This document shows, in pieces, positions 15,600 through 24,428 of a DNA stretch of 64,000 nt; position 1 is the stretch's first letter; every line of letters begins with the position of its first letter. Source of the stretch: Pontibacter ruber (lineage in GTDB: Bacteria > Bacteroidota > Bacteroidia > Cytophagales > Hymenobacteraceae); assembly GCF_023630205.1 (NCBI RefSeq), contig NZ_JALPRR010000003.1:744001-808000 (forward strand). The letters run 5' to 3'. The notes below the pieces were generated by a model that did no database searches, was not told the origin of the DNA, and worked only from the letters and a program-made list of their open reading frames with translations. The position numbers and the translations under genes were made by a program.

Positions 15600-17107
15600 G
15601 CCGGGTCTAGTTGTATCAGGTTGTTGTCGGTTTTAAGAAAATCAATGCTATAGGCAAGCTCTCCCCTGGACTCGGAATGGATGGTGAAAAGCGTCTGCCC
15701 TTTCCGGACGTGTGTACCCAGGGGTGCTACGAAATGGATGCCTGCCGCAGGTGATTTGGGTGCACCTGCCAGCTTGGCTAATTTAGCCAGTTTGCGGTTA
15801 TTTACCCTGCTGACCACACCATCTTTGGTGGCTACGACCGGATGCCGGTACAAGGCTTCGGTGGGTTCGCGAAAGCCCCCCTGTGCCTGGCAGATCCGGT
15901 AAAACTTATCCAGCGCAGCACCGCTTTCGAGCAGCTGCCTTGCCTTTTCCTCACCAGCTCCTCTGGGTACCTTCCCAACCGATTCCAGTAAGAGGGCAGC
16001 CAGCTTCAGGGAGCGGTTTTTAAGATCACTTGGCGCATCCGGCTGGTTACGCAACACAGCCAGCACATCGCGTGCTTCCAGGGCAGGACCTATGCCTCTG
16101 CCAACCGGCTGTGCCCCGTCGCTTACCAACACCTCTATCGAAAGCCCGATGACGTTGCCTACTGCCTTGAAATAATATTCCAGCTTAAGCGCATCTTCTG
16201 TTGTCCTTACCTTTGCTGTTTCCCCAACGGGTATATCGATCACGACATGGGTAGAGCCGGCTGCTGCTTTCTTGGAGAGCACGGAAGCGATCATCTGGCC
16301 CGAGCTGTCCACATCCAGTGCTTTTTCAACAGAGATGATGATGTCGTCAGCAGGGCTCAGGTGCACGGCGCCTCCCCAGGCCATGCAACCGCCCTCTTTC
16401 TGGACAACATCCCGTATCCGGCTGATGCTGAGGTTAACGGGCGTCAGTACCTCGATGGTGTCGGCGGTACCAGCGGGCGAAGTGATGGCTCTGGACGATA
16501 CTTTAGGTATGATCAGGCCGGCTGCCGCTGCAATGGGAACCACAATAGGAGTGGTGCGGTTGCCCGGCAGCCCACCTACCGAGTGTTTGTCTGCAATAAC
16601 AGGTGCTTTCCATTTCAGGCGGGTGCCTGTAGCGATCATGGCTTTGGTCAGGTAGATGATCTCATCCAGGCTCAGGTTATCGCCGGTGCAGGCCGTAATA
16701 AAAGCAGCCATCTCAATCTTAGAGTAATAGCCGTGCGTAATGTCGGAGATAATATGGCGAAAGGCCTGCTCCGTTAGCTTTTTACCAAACATCTTGGCCC
16801 GAACATCGCTGAAGGAGGCAATTGGCTTCAGGTGTGTTATCCAGACCAGGCTTCCTTCCCGTGCCTGCAACAGGTTGAAGGCCGCATCCGACAGAGCTGC
16901 CTCGCCCTCCAGCAGCAGGTTGGAAGTAACCAGGTTGAGTGTTGCTACCATCGTGTGGTTAAGGTGGTGGACCAGCACACGGGTATTAGCAGTAAAACCC
17001 TCCGACCTGCTTACCTGGCTGTCGGCCCGCATAAAGATGATGTTTTCCAGGTTGGTGTCGATGCCCAGCCTCCGGAGCTTCAGGATGTTGCCCTTATGTA
17101 CAGCCAT
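15596..17107 (-). CDS. Thymidine/AMP phosphorylase family protein
   Basis: 503 residues of the nucleoside phosphorylase group II fold. The DKHSVGG motif, followed by GNRTTPIVVPIAAAAG, is the phosphate and ribose binding region, and SSRAITSPAGTADT is the second signature. The extra N-terminal domain of about 85 residues and the total length match the archaeal-type AMP phosphorylase / putative thymidine phosphorylase subfamily rather than classical DeoA (about 440 aa). Archaeal members convert NMP plus phosphate to base and ribose 1,5-bisphosphate. The coupled PRPP synthetase homologue suggests a nucleotide salvage or recycling unit. Which substrate is used cannot be told from sequence alone. 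Confidence 0.88.
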   Translation of the reverse strand: MAVHKGNILKLRRLGIDTNLENIIFMRADSQVSRSEGFTANTRVLVHHLNHTMVATLNLVTSNLLLEGEAALSDAAFNLLQAREGSLVWITHLKPIASFSDVRAKMFGKKLTEQAFRHIISDITHGYYSKIEMAAFITACTGDNLSLDEIIYLTKAMIATGTRLKWKAPVIADKHSVGGLPGNRTTPIVVPIAAAAGLIIPKVSSRAITSPAGTADTIEVLTPVNLSISRIRDVVQKEGGCMAWGGAVHLSPADDIIISVEKALDVDSSGQMIASVLSKKAAAGSTHVVIDIPVGETAKVRTTEDALKLEYYFKAVGNVIGLSIEVLVSDGAQPVGRGIGPALEARDVLAVLRNQPDAPSDLKNRSLKLAALLLESVGKVPRGAGEEKARQLLESGAALDKFYRICQAQGGFREPTEALYRHPVVATKDGVVSRVNNRKLAKLAKLAGAPKSPAAGIHFVAPLGTHVRKGQTLFTIHSESRGELAYSIDFLKTDNNLIQLDPA

Positions 17108-17295
17108 ACTTTATGTGTCTGGTTCAGGAATGCACGATATTCTGATTTTACCTGCTTTATACTTTAAAGTTGTTGTGCCCTGCTGTAGTTGCCGTGGATT
17201 TATACTTTAGGTGCCTACAGCTCATTTGGCATGCTGGTTAAAACAGCTCCCCAGATAAAGTATAATTTACTGCTAAAGTTTACTCACTGCGTTAA

Positions 17296-17335
17296 AACAA
17301 AAGATCACTGCCCATACAGGCAGTGATCTTTTGTT
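17296..17335 (-). terminator. Terminator after the tandem DUF305 gene
   Basis: A perfect 17-bp inverted repeat: AACAAAAGATCACTGCC (17296-17312) / GGCAGTGATCTTTTGTT (17319-17335). It ends 45 nt past the stop of the minus-strand gene at 17380. Confidence 0.85.
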
Positions 17336-17379
17336 TTATTTGTTCAACTCTTCAAGGAATCGATGTAGGAGCGAAAGCG

Positions 17380-18078
17380 TTACTTCTGATTCTGCTGCTG
17401 CCATGCTTTCAGTTCCTTGATCTCCTTGGTTTGTTCATCAATGGTCTTTTGCGCCATTTGCTTCATTTCTGGTGTTTTGGCCTGCTTCAGGAAGGTTCTC
17501 GCCATTTCGTTGCCCATCTCATGGTGGTGTATCATCATCTGGGCAAAGTTCTGGTCGGTGGTCATGCTGCTCATGTTCCCCATGTTTTTGTGCATATCGT
17601 CCATCATTTTGCCCATCGGCTGCATCATCCTGTTGGTAGTAGCGGTATCGCCTTTGGTAGGTTTGTGTTTGCTCGTGAAGTCCTGTAGTTTTTTGATATC
17701 AGCCTGATTGGTTTCTTTTGTTTTCTGAGCCATCTGCTTCATCTTGCTGTCTGTGCCATTGGCTATTTCGTCTTCTGCCATCCGTATGGCTCCCTGATGG
17801 TGATGGATCATCATCTGGGCAAAATCATAATCTGGATCTCCGGTCATCTGGGTTCGCATGCCACGCATTTCTTCCATGTTCTTGTGCATGTGCGCCATCA
17901 TGCCGCCTCCGGCACTGGTTGTATCCATACCTGTGGCTGCAGTTGTATCAGTAGTTGTCGTTTCTTCGGTAGCAGTGGTGGTTTCTTCTTCTTTAGCACC
18001 CTGGTTGCAGGCCATAAATGACAGAGCCATAAGGCAGGAGAAGAAAGCCAGGCCTTTTTTAAGATTAAGATTTTTCAT
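17380..18078 (-). CDS. Tandem DUF305 lipoprotein (periplasmic metal binding)
   Basis: 232 residues with a lipoprotein signal peptide (lipobox LSFMAC, Cys near 24), a Thr/Glu-rich linker, then two copies of the DUF305 four-helix unit. Each copy holds the signature D-F-A-Q-M-M-I-H-H-H, at about 84-93 and 176-185 (MMIHHHQGAI and MMIHHHEMGN). The protein is rich in Met and His, which suits copper(I) or silver binding. Single-domain DUF305 proteins are common next to copper genes; the in-protein duplication is visible by eye. It lies 111 nt downstream of the CopB ATPase and is probably in the same operon. Confidence 0.9.
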   Translation of the reverse strand: MKNLNLKKGLAFFSCLMALSFMACNQGAKEEETTTATEETTTTDTTAATGMDTTSAGGGMMAHMHKNMEEMRGMRTQMTGDPDYDFAQMMIHHHQGAIRMAEDEIANGTDSKMKQMAQKTKETNQADIKKLQDFTSKHKPTKGDTATTNRMMQPMGKMMDDMHKNMGNMSSMTTDQNFAQMMIHHHEMGNEMARTFLKQAKTPEMKQMAQKTIDEQTKEIKELKAWQQQNQK

Positions 18079-18189
18079 AGTTGTGGATTTTAGATTGTCT
18101 GATATACAGTTTAATGTATAAATATAGCTGATTACCAGCTATATCCGGATTTTTGATTATACGACCTGGCTTTAGACACGTTGCTGACC

Positions 18190-20298
18190 TTATTTTATCT
18201 CTCTTCGCAGCAGTTGTGCATTGATGGCAACAATCACGGTGCTCAAGCTCATGAGTGCAGCGCCTACTGCGGGCGAGATCATAATGCCCTGGTTGTAGAG
18301 CACGCCTGCCGCCAGAGGCAGCGCGATCACGTTGTAGCCGGTGGCCCAGATCAGGTTCTGGATCATTTTTCGGTACGTAGCCTTGCCAAAAAGTATAAGC
18401 GAGGCGATGTCCTGCGGATTGCTGTTGACTAGTATGATATCTGCAGTTTCGGCGGCTACATCGGTACCAGAGCCTACGGCTATACCTACATCGGCCTGGG
18501 CCAGGGCAGGAGCGTCGTTTACACCGTCGCCGGTCATGGCTACAAATTCACCTTTTGCCTGCAGCTCTTTTACCTTGTCCTGCTTCTGGTGCGGCAGTAC
18601 GTTGGCCAGGTAGCCCTCCATCTTCAGTTTGTCGCTCACGCTTCTGGCCACGCGCTCGTTATCACCGGTGAGCAGCAGGTTCTTGATGCCGTTTTCTTTC
18701 AGCACCTGTATGGCTCCGGCAGACTCGGGGCGTATCTGGTCGCGCATGGTGATGTAGCCAACCGGCTGTTTGTCCACCAGCACGTACACGACCGTTTCCA
18801 CACCCTCCTCGGCTTCACTTTTAGGTACCTGTATGTTGAACTCCTGGATGTAATTAGGACCTACCACCTTCACGTCACGTCCCTCTACTATACCTTCCAA
18901 ACCTTTGCCCGGAAGGTAGTTAAATGACTGAGAAGGAGGCACTGTTATACCTTCTGCCTTCACCTTGCGAAGTATACCCTGTGAAATAAAATGTTCGGAG
19001 TTCTGCTCCACGCCAGCTGCCAGGCGCAGCATTTCCCGCTGGTCTATGGTATTATCAAAAGTCACAACGGAAGCTATTTCGTGAGAGCCCTGGGTGAGGG
19101 TGCCGGTCTTATCGAAGATAATGGTGGTGATCTTGCGGGAGTTTTCGAAGGCGGTACGGTTGCGGATGAGCAGGCCGTTATTAGCAGAAACGGCTGTTGA
19201 AATAGCTACTACCAGCGGCACTGCCAGCCCCAGCGCATGCGGGCAGGAGATTACCATCACGGTAACCATCCGCTCCAGGGCAAAAGCAAAGTCCTGTCCA
19301 AGTATAAGCCATACCGCCAGTGTACCAAAACCGGCAATGAGCGCAATATAGGTGAGCCATTTGGCAGCGCGGTCGGCCAGGCGCTGGGTCTCTGATTTGG
19401 TTTTCTGTGCTTCCTGCACCAGGTTGATCACTTTATTAAGGTAGCTCTCTTTGCCGGTATGCTCTACCAGCACCCGCAGGGCACCATTGCCGTTAATCGA
19501 TCCGCCAATCACTTTGTCGCCTCTGGTCTTTTTTACCGGTTTGCTCTCGCCGGTCAGCATGCTTTCGTTCAGGTGGCTTTCCCCGTCTTCTACGGCGCCG
19601 TCGGCGGGTACTTTTTCACCGGGTTTCACAAGTATAAGATCACCTTTTTGCAGGTCTTCTATGCGCACTTTTATAGTTTCTCCATTCCGGATCAGCATGG
19701 CCTCGGCAGGCATCATACTTACCAGCAGTTCCAGCGCTTTGGAGGCGCCCAGCACCGAGCGCATTTCGATCCAGTGCCCCAGCAGCATGATCACGATCAG
19801 TGTGGCCAGTTCCCAGAAGAAGTCCATGCCCTTCAAACCAAACACAACGGCGGAGCTGTACAGGTACGCTACCGTAATGGCCACCCCGATCAGCGTCATC
19901 ATACCCGGCGAACCTTTCTTTACTTCCTCTATCAAACCTGTTAAAAATGGCCAGCCGCCATAAAAGTAGATGATGGAAGAAAGTATAAAAGCAATGTACA
20001 TGGCATAAGGCACGTCCAGCGAAAAGCCCAGGATGTGCTGCACCATCGGGCTCAGGATGACGACAGGTATAGCCAGCACCAGCGACACCCAGAATCGCTT
20101 CTTAAAATCTTCGATCATCATGCGGTGGTGGTCGTGGCCGTGCTCACCGTGTGGCGGGTGACCCGTGGTGTCCTGGTGCATGGCATGCTCGTGGCCGTGC
20201 AGTGTTTTTTCCTGTAGGCGTTCTTCAACTTTATTTACTTCCTGTTTTGCCTGGCCGTGGGGGGAATGGTGCTCGTGATGTTCGTGTGAATGCTTCAT
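18190..20298 (-). CDS. copB: CopB-type heavy-metal P1B ATPase
   Basis: 702 residues from ATG 20298. The N-terminus is cytoplasmic and strongly His-rich (about residues 1-65) instead of carrying HMA domains. The intramembrane metal motif is CPH (352-354, in [11 protein letters not shown]), the mark of the CopB/P1B-3 group. The phosphorylated Asp is in DKTGT (Asp396), the phosphatase motif is LTGES, and the hinge is [10 protein letters not shown]. It exports copper or silver from the cytoplasm. The frame is open upstream to a TTG at 20400, overlapping the regulator, but the Met at 20298 directly before the His-rich tail fits better. The AraC regulator gene just upstream likely controls it. Confidence 0.93.
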   Translation of the reverse strand: MKHSHEHHEHHSPHGQAKQEVNKVEERLQEKTLHGHEHAMHQDTTGHPPHGEHGHDHHRMMIEDFKKRFWVSLVLAIPVVILSPMVQHILGFSLDVPYAMYIAFILSSIIYFYGGWPFLTGLIEEVKKGSPGMMTLIGVAITVAYLYSSAVVFGLKGMDFFWELATLIVIMLLGHWIEMRSVLGASKALELLVSMMPAEAMLIRNGETIKVRIEDLQKGDLILVKPGEKVPADGAVEDGESHLNESMLTGESKPVKKTRGDKVIGGSINGNGALRVLVEHTGKESYLNKVINLVQEAQKTKSETQRLADRAAKWLTYIALIAGFGTLAVWLILGQDFAFALERMVTVMVISCPHALGLAVPLVVAISTAVSANNGLLIRNRTAFENSRKITTIIFDKTGTLTQGSHEIASVVTFDNTIDQREMLRLAAGVEQNSEHFISQGILRKVKAEGITVPPSQSFNYLPGKGLEGIVEGRDVKVVGPNYIQEFNIQVPKSEAEEGVETVVYVLVDKQPVGYITMRDQIRPESAGAIQVLKENGIKNLLLTGDNERVARSVSDKLKMEGYLANVLPHQKQDKVKELQAKGEFVAMTGDGVNDAPALAQADVGIAVGSGTDVAAETADIILVNSNPQDIASLILFGKATYRKMIQNLIWATGYNVIALPLAAGVLYNQGIMISPAVGAALMSLSTVIVAINAQLLRREIK

Positions 20299-20396
20299 GT
20301 AGGTAAAGTATGTTGCCGGACAAACGTATTGAACAATGGTAAAACTGGAAATGATGTTCGACATGTTTGGCCACGATGATTGATTGTAGTTTTGCT

Positions 20397-21026
20397 TCAA
20401 TTGCTGCTTTTGGTAACTGCTTCGGCTGCTGGATGTGCTTTTACGTCTTGAATTGCCTGCCGGGCTGGTTTGCCATACTTGCGGTACCGGAGTGGCGTTA
20501 CTCCGGTTACCTCCTTAAACTGCGCCGATAAGTGCTGTACACTTTTATACCCCAGTTTGCTGGCAATCTCGCTTACGTTCAGTTCCTGGTATTCCAGCAG
20601 TTCTTTGGCCCGCTCAACTTTTTGCAGCACCATGTAGTGGCTCAGCGACATTTCCTCCAGGTCTTTGAAAGTAGAGCTAATCGTGGCATAGTCTTTTTTC
20701 AACTCTTCAGACAGGTACAGCGAGACAGGAGTATTAAGCTGAGAGAGTTTGTCCTGGTAAATGAGGTCTAAAATGGCAAGCTTTGTCTGCTCTACCAGCT
20801 CACTCTGGCTGTCCAGGATCAGTTCAAAATCATACCGGCCAAGAGCGGCCTGGATGGTATGATAGCTTATATCTTTTGGTACGCATACAGTTACTCTTCC
20901 TAATTCAATAGCCAGCACCTGCATGCCGATTTTCTGCAGCTCATTGCGCACCACTACAATGCAGCGCAGGCATACCATGTTTTTAATATGTAATACCTGC
21001 AGGTGTTCACATTCCTTTATTTCCAT
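20397..21026 (-). CDS. AraC-family regulator with N-terminal HMA-like metal-binding domain
   Basis: 209 residues. The first about 70 residues look like a heavy-metal-associated (HMA) ferredoxin-like domain: strand LHIKNM, then the metal motif MVCLRC (17-22, M-x-C-x-x-C), then helix, then VLAIELGRVTVCVP and a second half. Residues about 125-195 form an AraC/XylS HTH domain (RAKELLEYQELNVSEIASKLGYKSVQHLSAQFKEVTG). This suggests direct metal sensing by a chaperone-like domain in place of the usual sugar-binding cupin. It is the first gene of the AraC-copB-DUF305 run, which supports a copper regulator role. Similar proteins occur in other Bacteroidota copper loci as far as I recall; I know of no characterised member. 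Confidence 0.82.
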   Translation of the reverse strand: MEIKECEHLQVLHIKNMVCLRCIVVVRNELQKIGMQVLAIELGRVTVCVPKDISYHTIQAALGRYDFELILDSQSELVEQTKLAILDLIYQDKLSQLNTPVSLYLSEELKKDYATISSTFKDLEEMSLSHYMVLQKVERAKELLEYQELNVSEIASKLGYKSVQHLSAQFKEVTGVTPLRYRKYGKPARQAIQDVKAHPAAEAVTKSSN

Positions 21027-21308
21027 AATGGTCCTATTCTTTAGATGATCATTGATAGGGCTTTTAAGTGTCCCGGTACAGTACTATTCTTGTACGGGTA
21101 CAAAAGGGCTCAAGTATAAGAACAAGCTATAAACTAGTGCAACGATGGTGCTTATAATGAGCATCTTCGGGAAAAGAATTTATACTTTGCAGAACCTGTG
21201 AATGAACAGGAGAGAAAGAAAATTTATAAAAAAGAACAGGAAATCTGTAAAACCGGGCTTACCTGTGCAGGGTATAAAAAGAGCACTTGTAACCAAACAT
21301 TTACAACT
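21027..21308. other. Divergent control region between the regulator and csp
   Basis: About 280 nt between the divergent AraC regulator and copper storage protein genes. A TATACTTTG sequence at about 21182-21190 resembles a -7 box with one extra base. A frame beginning at GTG 21198 leads into the storage protein but encodes a non-family N-terminus. Likely operator sites for the regulator would be here; I could not identify a clear palindrome. Confidence 0.45.
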
Positions 21309-21632
21309 ATGAACACTACGATGAATAGACAACTGATCTCAGTACTGGCAGAATGTGCTGCAGCCTGTAACTACTGTGCCGTTTCCTGCCTGAAAGAAGA
21401 CGATGTGAAAATGATGGAGCGCTGCATTCGCCTCGACCTGGACTGCGCTGCGATCTGTAAAATGGCCCTGGATTATGTGTCACGCGACTCAACCATGTCA
21501 AGAGAGGTATTAGATCTATGCGCCAGGGTGTGCCGTGCGTGTGGTGAAGAATGTGCCAAGCACAAGCACGACCATTGCCAGATGTGCGCCGAAGCTTGCC
21601 GCCGCTGTGAGCAGGCTTGCCAGCAGGGCTAA
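21309..21632 (+). CDS. csp: Four-helix copper storage protein (Csp/DUF326)
   Basis: From ATG 21309, 107 residues with 16 cysteines in CxxxC and CxxC spacings along four helices (AECAAACNYCAVSC, ERCIRLDLDCAAIC, LCARVCRACGEEC, HCQMCAEACRRCEQAC). This is the Csp family, whose helix bundle stores many Cu(I) ions on inward-facing thiols. There is no Tat or Sec signal, so it should be cytosolic (Csp3-like). The frame extends upstream to a GTG at 21198, but that extension is unlike the family. It has its own terminator and stands divergent from the metalloregulator. Confidence 0.92.
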   Translation: MNTTMNRQLISVLAECAAACNYCAVSCLKEDDVKMMERCIRLDLDCAAICKMALDYVSRDSTMSREVLDLCARVCRACGEECAKHKHDHCQMCAEACRRCEQACQQG

Positions 21633-21684
21633 GGTTATTCTGAAAACAGAACCTATAGTATAAATTGCACTACAGGAGATACCT

Positions 21685-21720
21685 AAAGCCTGGCTAACGT
21701 GAGACGTTAGCCAGGCTTTT
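21685..21720 (+). terminator. Terminator after csp
   Basis: Perfect 16-bp stem AAAGCCTGGCTAACGT (21685-21700) / ACGTTAGCCAGGCTTT (21704-21719), loop GAG, then T-rich. Confidence 0.88.
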
Positions 21721-21804
21721 ATTTTGATAAAAGTTTGTAGCTTTAGCCACGAAAGGCACAACATACTTATCAGCCAAAGCATACAACATTCTAAACACCC
21801 GAAA

Positions 21805-22452
21805 ATGAACCCAAAAATTACGAACAGCTTTTTAGCCCTTATACTTTGCGGCACCTTGTCTTACTGCAACCAGGCTGCCACGGAGCAGGAAACTCCTGCT
21901 GCAGAAGCAACACAACATACCGCACATGCTCCTGAAGCGCATACTCCTAAGGTGAGTGACGGCGCTGTAATCATCAAGGAACAGGCAGAACCGGATACGC
22001 TGAAAGGCAGCTTAAAAGCGGAAGCGCATGGCATGATCGATGACGCACACCTGACGATCAACTACCATTCGCCGGCTGTGCGTGGGAGGAACATCTGGGG
22101 AGGCCTTGTAGCTTATAACCAGGTATGGGTAACAGGCGCGCACTCCGCCACCAGCCTTACCACCGACAAAGACATAACCATAGGAGGGAAGCAGCTGCCC
22201 GCCGGCAAGTATGCGCTGTTCACCATTCCGGGAGAGAACGAGTGGACCATCATCATCAACAAAAACTGGGAGCAGCACCTGGCCGATGATTACTCTGAGA
22301 AAGAAGATGTTTTGCGCGTTACGGTAAAGCCTGAAGCAGGAGCGCAGCCGCAGGAGCGCCTTCGTTACCAGATCGTGTCAGAGGCTGACGGCAAGGGTGC
22401 CATCAACATTAGCTGGGACAAGTTGAAGGTAACCGTACCCGTTGCTGTATAG
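21805..22452 (+). CDS. DUF2911 lipoprotein
   Basis: From ATG 21805 (MNPKITNSF), 215 residues. A lipoprotein-like signal ends near SYCNQ. A His/Ala/Glu-rich linker (about 25-50) leads into a DUF2911 domain with the family patterns INYHSPAVRGRNIWGGLVAYNQVWVTGAH and PAGKYALFTIPG (here split by other residues). DUF2911 proteins are frequent in Bacteroidota envelopes without a known role. The His-rich linker and position between Csp and a DUF305 protein suggest metal handling, which is inference. It is bounded by terminators on both sides. Confidence 0.88.
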   Translation: MNPKITNSFLALILCGTLSYCNQAATEQETPAAEATQHTAHAPEAHTPKVSDGAVIIKEQAEPDTLKGSLKAEAHGMIDDAHLTINYHSPAVRGRNIWGGLVAYNQVWVTGAHSATSLTTDKDITIGGKQLPAGKYALFTIPGENEWTIIINKNWEQHLADDYSEKEDVLRVTVKPEAGAQPQERLRYQIVSEADGKGAINISWDKLKVTVPVAV

Positions 22453-22472
22453 GCTTTCCTAAACAAGATATA

Positions 22473-22520
22473 TAAATCAAAAAGCCACACCGACAGTTGT
22501 CGGTGTGGCTTTTTGATTTA
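22473..22520 (+). terminator. Terminator after the DUF2911 gene
   Basis: A perfect 23-bp inverted repeat with a 2-nt centre (arms 22473-22495 and 22498-22520) around GCCACACCGACA, with A and T runs outside, so it can work in both directions. Confidence 0.85.
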
Positions 22521-22624
22521 TGGGTGAACCTGAGTATAGGGATATGGGTATACCTGAAAGAGAAACAACGTTGCTTACTTGAAGAAGCTCTGTAAGCGAA
22601 CAATCATACTTTAACAGTAAAGAA

Positions 22625-23074
22625 ATGGAAAAGGGAAATTATAAGAAGTTTTTGTTAATGCTCGGTGTATCGTTTGTAATCATGTACGGTGTGATGTATT
22701 TGAATGCCGATAAGTTCGATCATGTTTACCTGAACCTGAACAGGCTGTACATGGCCTTGCTGATGGTAACGCCGATGGCACTTGTTATGCTAGGTTTTAT
22801 GTCAGGGATGTATAAAAACAAGAAACTGAACAGTATTATTGTAGCTGTAAGTATAGCCGTTTTTGCAGGCACACTGTTCATGCTAAGGAAACAGGCCTTA
22901 GTTGATGATAAACAGTTTTTAAAATCCATGATTCCGCATCACTCCTCGGCCATTTTGGTAAGCCAGGAAGCAAATATAAAAGACCCTGAAGTGAAGAGGC
23001 TGACAGAACAGATCATATCATCTCAGGAAAAAGAAATAGCAGAAATGAAGGCAATTTTATCCAGAATGAAATAA
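22625..23074 (+). CDS. Membrane-anchored DUF305 protein
   Basis: 149 residues. Three transmembrane helices occupy about 8-90 (FLLMLGVSFVIMYGVMYL, YMALLMVTPMALVMLGFM, IIVAVSIAVFAGTLFML). The remaining C-terminal part is a half-length DUF305 unit with FLKSMIPHHSSAILVSQEA, the HH replacing the HHH of the lipoprotein at 17380. It would place a copper-binding helix pair at the outer face of the inner membrane. Proteins of this form are common in Bacteroidota copper loci. Its terminator lies 24 nt beyond the stop. Confidence 0.88.
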   Translation: MEKGNYKKFLLMLGVSFVIMYGVMYLNADKFDHVYLNLNRLYMALLMVTPMALVMLGFMSGMYKNKKLNSIIVAVSIAVFAGTLFMLRKQALVDDKQFLKSMIPHHSSAILVSQEANIKDPEVKRLTEQIISSQEKEIAEMKAILSRMK

Positions 23075-23097
23075 CAGTCACGCTCCATAGAACGTTG

Positions 23098-23142
23098 AAA
23101 GCAAAAAACCGCTCTTGATTATCAAGTGCGGTTTTTTGCTTT
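23098..23142. terminator. Bidirectional terminator between convergent genes
   Basis: AAAGCAAAAAACCGC (23098-23112) pairs with GCGGTTTTTTGCTTT (23128-23142), with an inner TTGAT/ATCAA stem. It serves the DUF305 gene and the convergent propeller lipoprotein gene. Confidence 0.88.
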
Positions 23143-23173
23143 CAAGTATAAACAGTCGTTTGTAGCTCTAAGC

Positions 23174-24253
23174 TTAAATTTTCCTGAAACGGATCTTGTT
23201 TTCATCTTCCCAGACACAAAGCGTCTTGTTATCCGGCATTTCAGCGGTTTCAATATAGCTGCCTTTCCCCACCACAGTTTCCGTATCTGCATTCAGGAAC
23301 TTTAGCTTCAGATCAGAACCGTTTTTCCAAGCAATTACCGGGTTTGTTTTCCCGCTGATGCGGCAGTTCCGACCTTTGCCAATCTGCATTTCCTGCTGCC
23401 CAGGCTGTGCATAGAAGATAGTACCTTCCCGTTGCCAGGCAGTGTGAATTCCATTTTTACTGTCCAGCAGAATGCCACCGCCATCCATAGGGCAGCCCTC
23501 CAGTTTCCAGGTGCCGGTTCCCAGTTTCTGTGGTTGTGAAAACTGCTGTCCGTTGTCACTAGATTTGGTCAGGTAAAAATCCCGGGAGCCATCTATCCAG
23601 TTTCTGAACATCAGGATTACCTGCTTGCCTTCCACGGCTATACTTGGCTTGCAGCATTCGCACACGGTGCTGTCAGGCGATTCGTACACCACTTTGTTTT
23701 CTGACCATGCGTTGGCACTTCCGGTAGTGGAGGCAAACACGATCTTGTTTTGCTTGTTTTTTCTTACATCCAGCCACACCGCATAAAAGTTATCTTGTTC
23801 ATCGGAGGCAATGCTCATCAGGCCCTCGGCTGCAACACCAGGTACGTCATTTACACCAGCAGCCTTCACCCACTTATCTGTCTTATGGTCCAGTCTGTAT
23901 GAATGGATATTGCCCTGCTTGTCAATAGCAGTTACCACTGAGTAGTTCGCAGAACTGGCGATCTGAGGCCCCATAGACATGCCCAGGTACAAGCCTTTTA
24001 GCTGCCCCACCAGCACCGGTTCTGAAAAGGTTTGCCCGTTATCTTTGGAAGTGGCGCAGTAAATCTTATCCTCCAGGCCATATACCACCCGGGTATTCCC
24101 TTTAGGATCTACAGCTAGTTGTGGCTGCCGCCCTGCCGCGAGCAGGGTATCTGTCGTTCCTGTTTCTGTAGCGGTTTCTTTTTCTGTGTTGCTACAGGAG
24201 GTATTTAAAATCAGAAGCAAAACAAACGTCAGGAGTAGTAAGGGGGCCTTCAT
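23174..24253 (-). CDS. BNR/sialidase-like beta-propeller lipoprotein with CECC motif
   Basis: 359 residues from ATG 24253 (MKAPLLLLTF). A lipoprotein signal ends at LNTSC. The body has repeated Asp-box-like units (KDNGQTFSEP, SSDNGQQFSQP) as in six-bladed sialidase/BNR propellers, but no convincing sialidase arginine triad, so it is unlikely to be a true sialidase. The motif CECCKPSIAV in the middle is notable and a candidate metal-binding site. Related proteins sit in copper loci of other Bacteroidota as far as I recall. It is divergent from the HMA-like/RND genes at 24429. Confidence 0.85.
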   Translation of the reverse strand: MKAPLLLLTFVLLLILNTSCSNTEKETATETGTTDTLLAAGRQPQLAVDPKGNTRVVYGLEDKIYCATSKDNGQTFSEPVLVGQLKGLYLGMSMGPQIASSANYSVVTAIDKQGNIHSYRLDHKTDKWVKAAGVNDVPGVAAEGLMSIASDEQDNFYAVWLDVRKNKQNKIVFASTTGSANAWSENKVVYESPDSTVCECCKPSIAVEGKQVILMFRNWIDGSRDFYLTKSSDNGQQFSQPQKLGTGTWKLEGCPMDGGGILLDSKNGIHTAWQREGTIFYAQPGQQEMQIGKGRNCRISGKTNPVIAWKNGSDLKLKFLNADTETVVGKGSYIETAEMPDNKTLCVWEDENKIRFRKI

Positions 24254-24428
24254 GTCTTTCAAGTATAAAACCAAAGTATTGTGTAAGATAAAGGTTTTTC
24301 CGGAAAGTTCATGTAGCAGGAAGGTACGCTACTATCAGTCTGAAGATTACGTACAGGGCACAAACTATAGTTATTTCCTAACCAGTTGTTACCGGTCCCG
24401 TTCATTTAATGCAAAAACACTTGTAGCT

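Noticed and set aside
17108..17379. Possible riboswitch or RNA upstream of the phosphorylase gene
   Set aside because: Only scattered TATACTT copies and the DUF305 terminator are visible; no conserved structure.
19459..19944. 161-codon plus-strand ORF inside copB
   Set aside because: Antisense shadow of the ATPase; no recognisable features.
23174..24253. True exo-alpha-sialidase call
   Set aside because: Asp-box-like units are present but no convincing catalytic residues, and the context is copper resistance.
24186..24428. N-terminal extension of the HMA-like ORF
   Set aside because: Overlaps the divergent propeller gene start and its spacer; the Met at 24429 begins the conserved fold.
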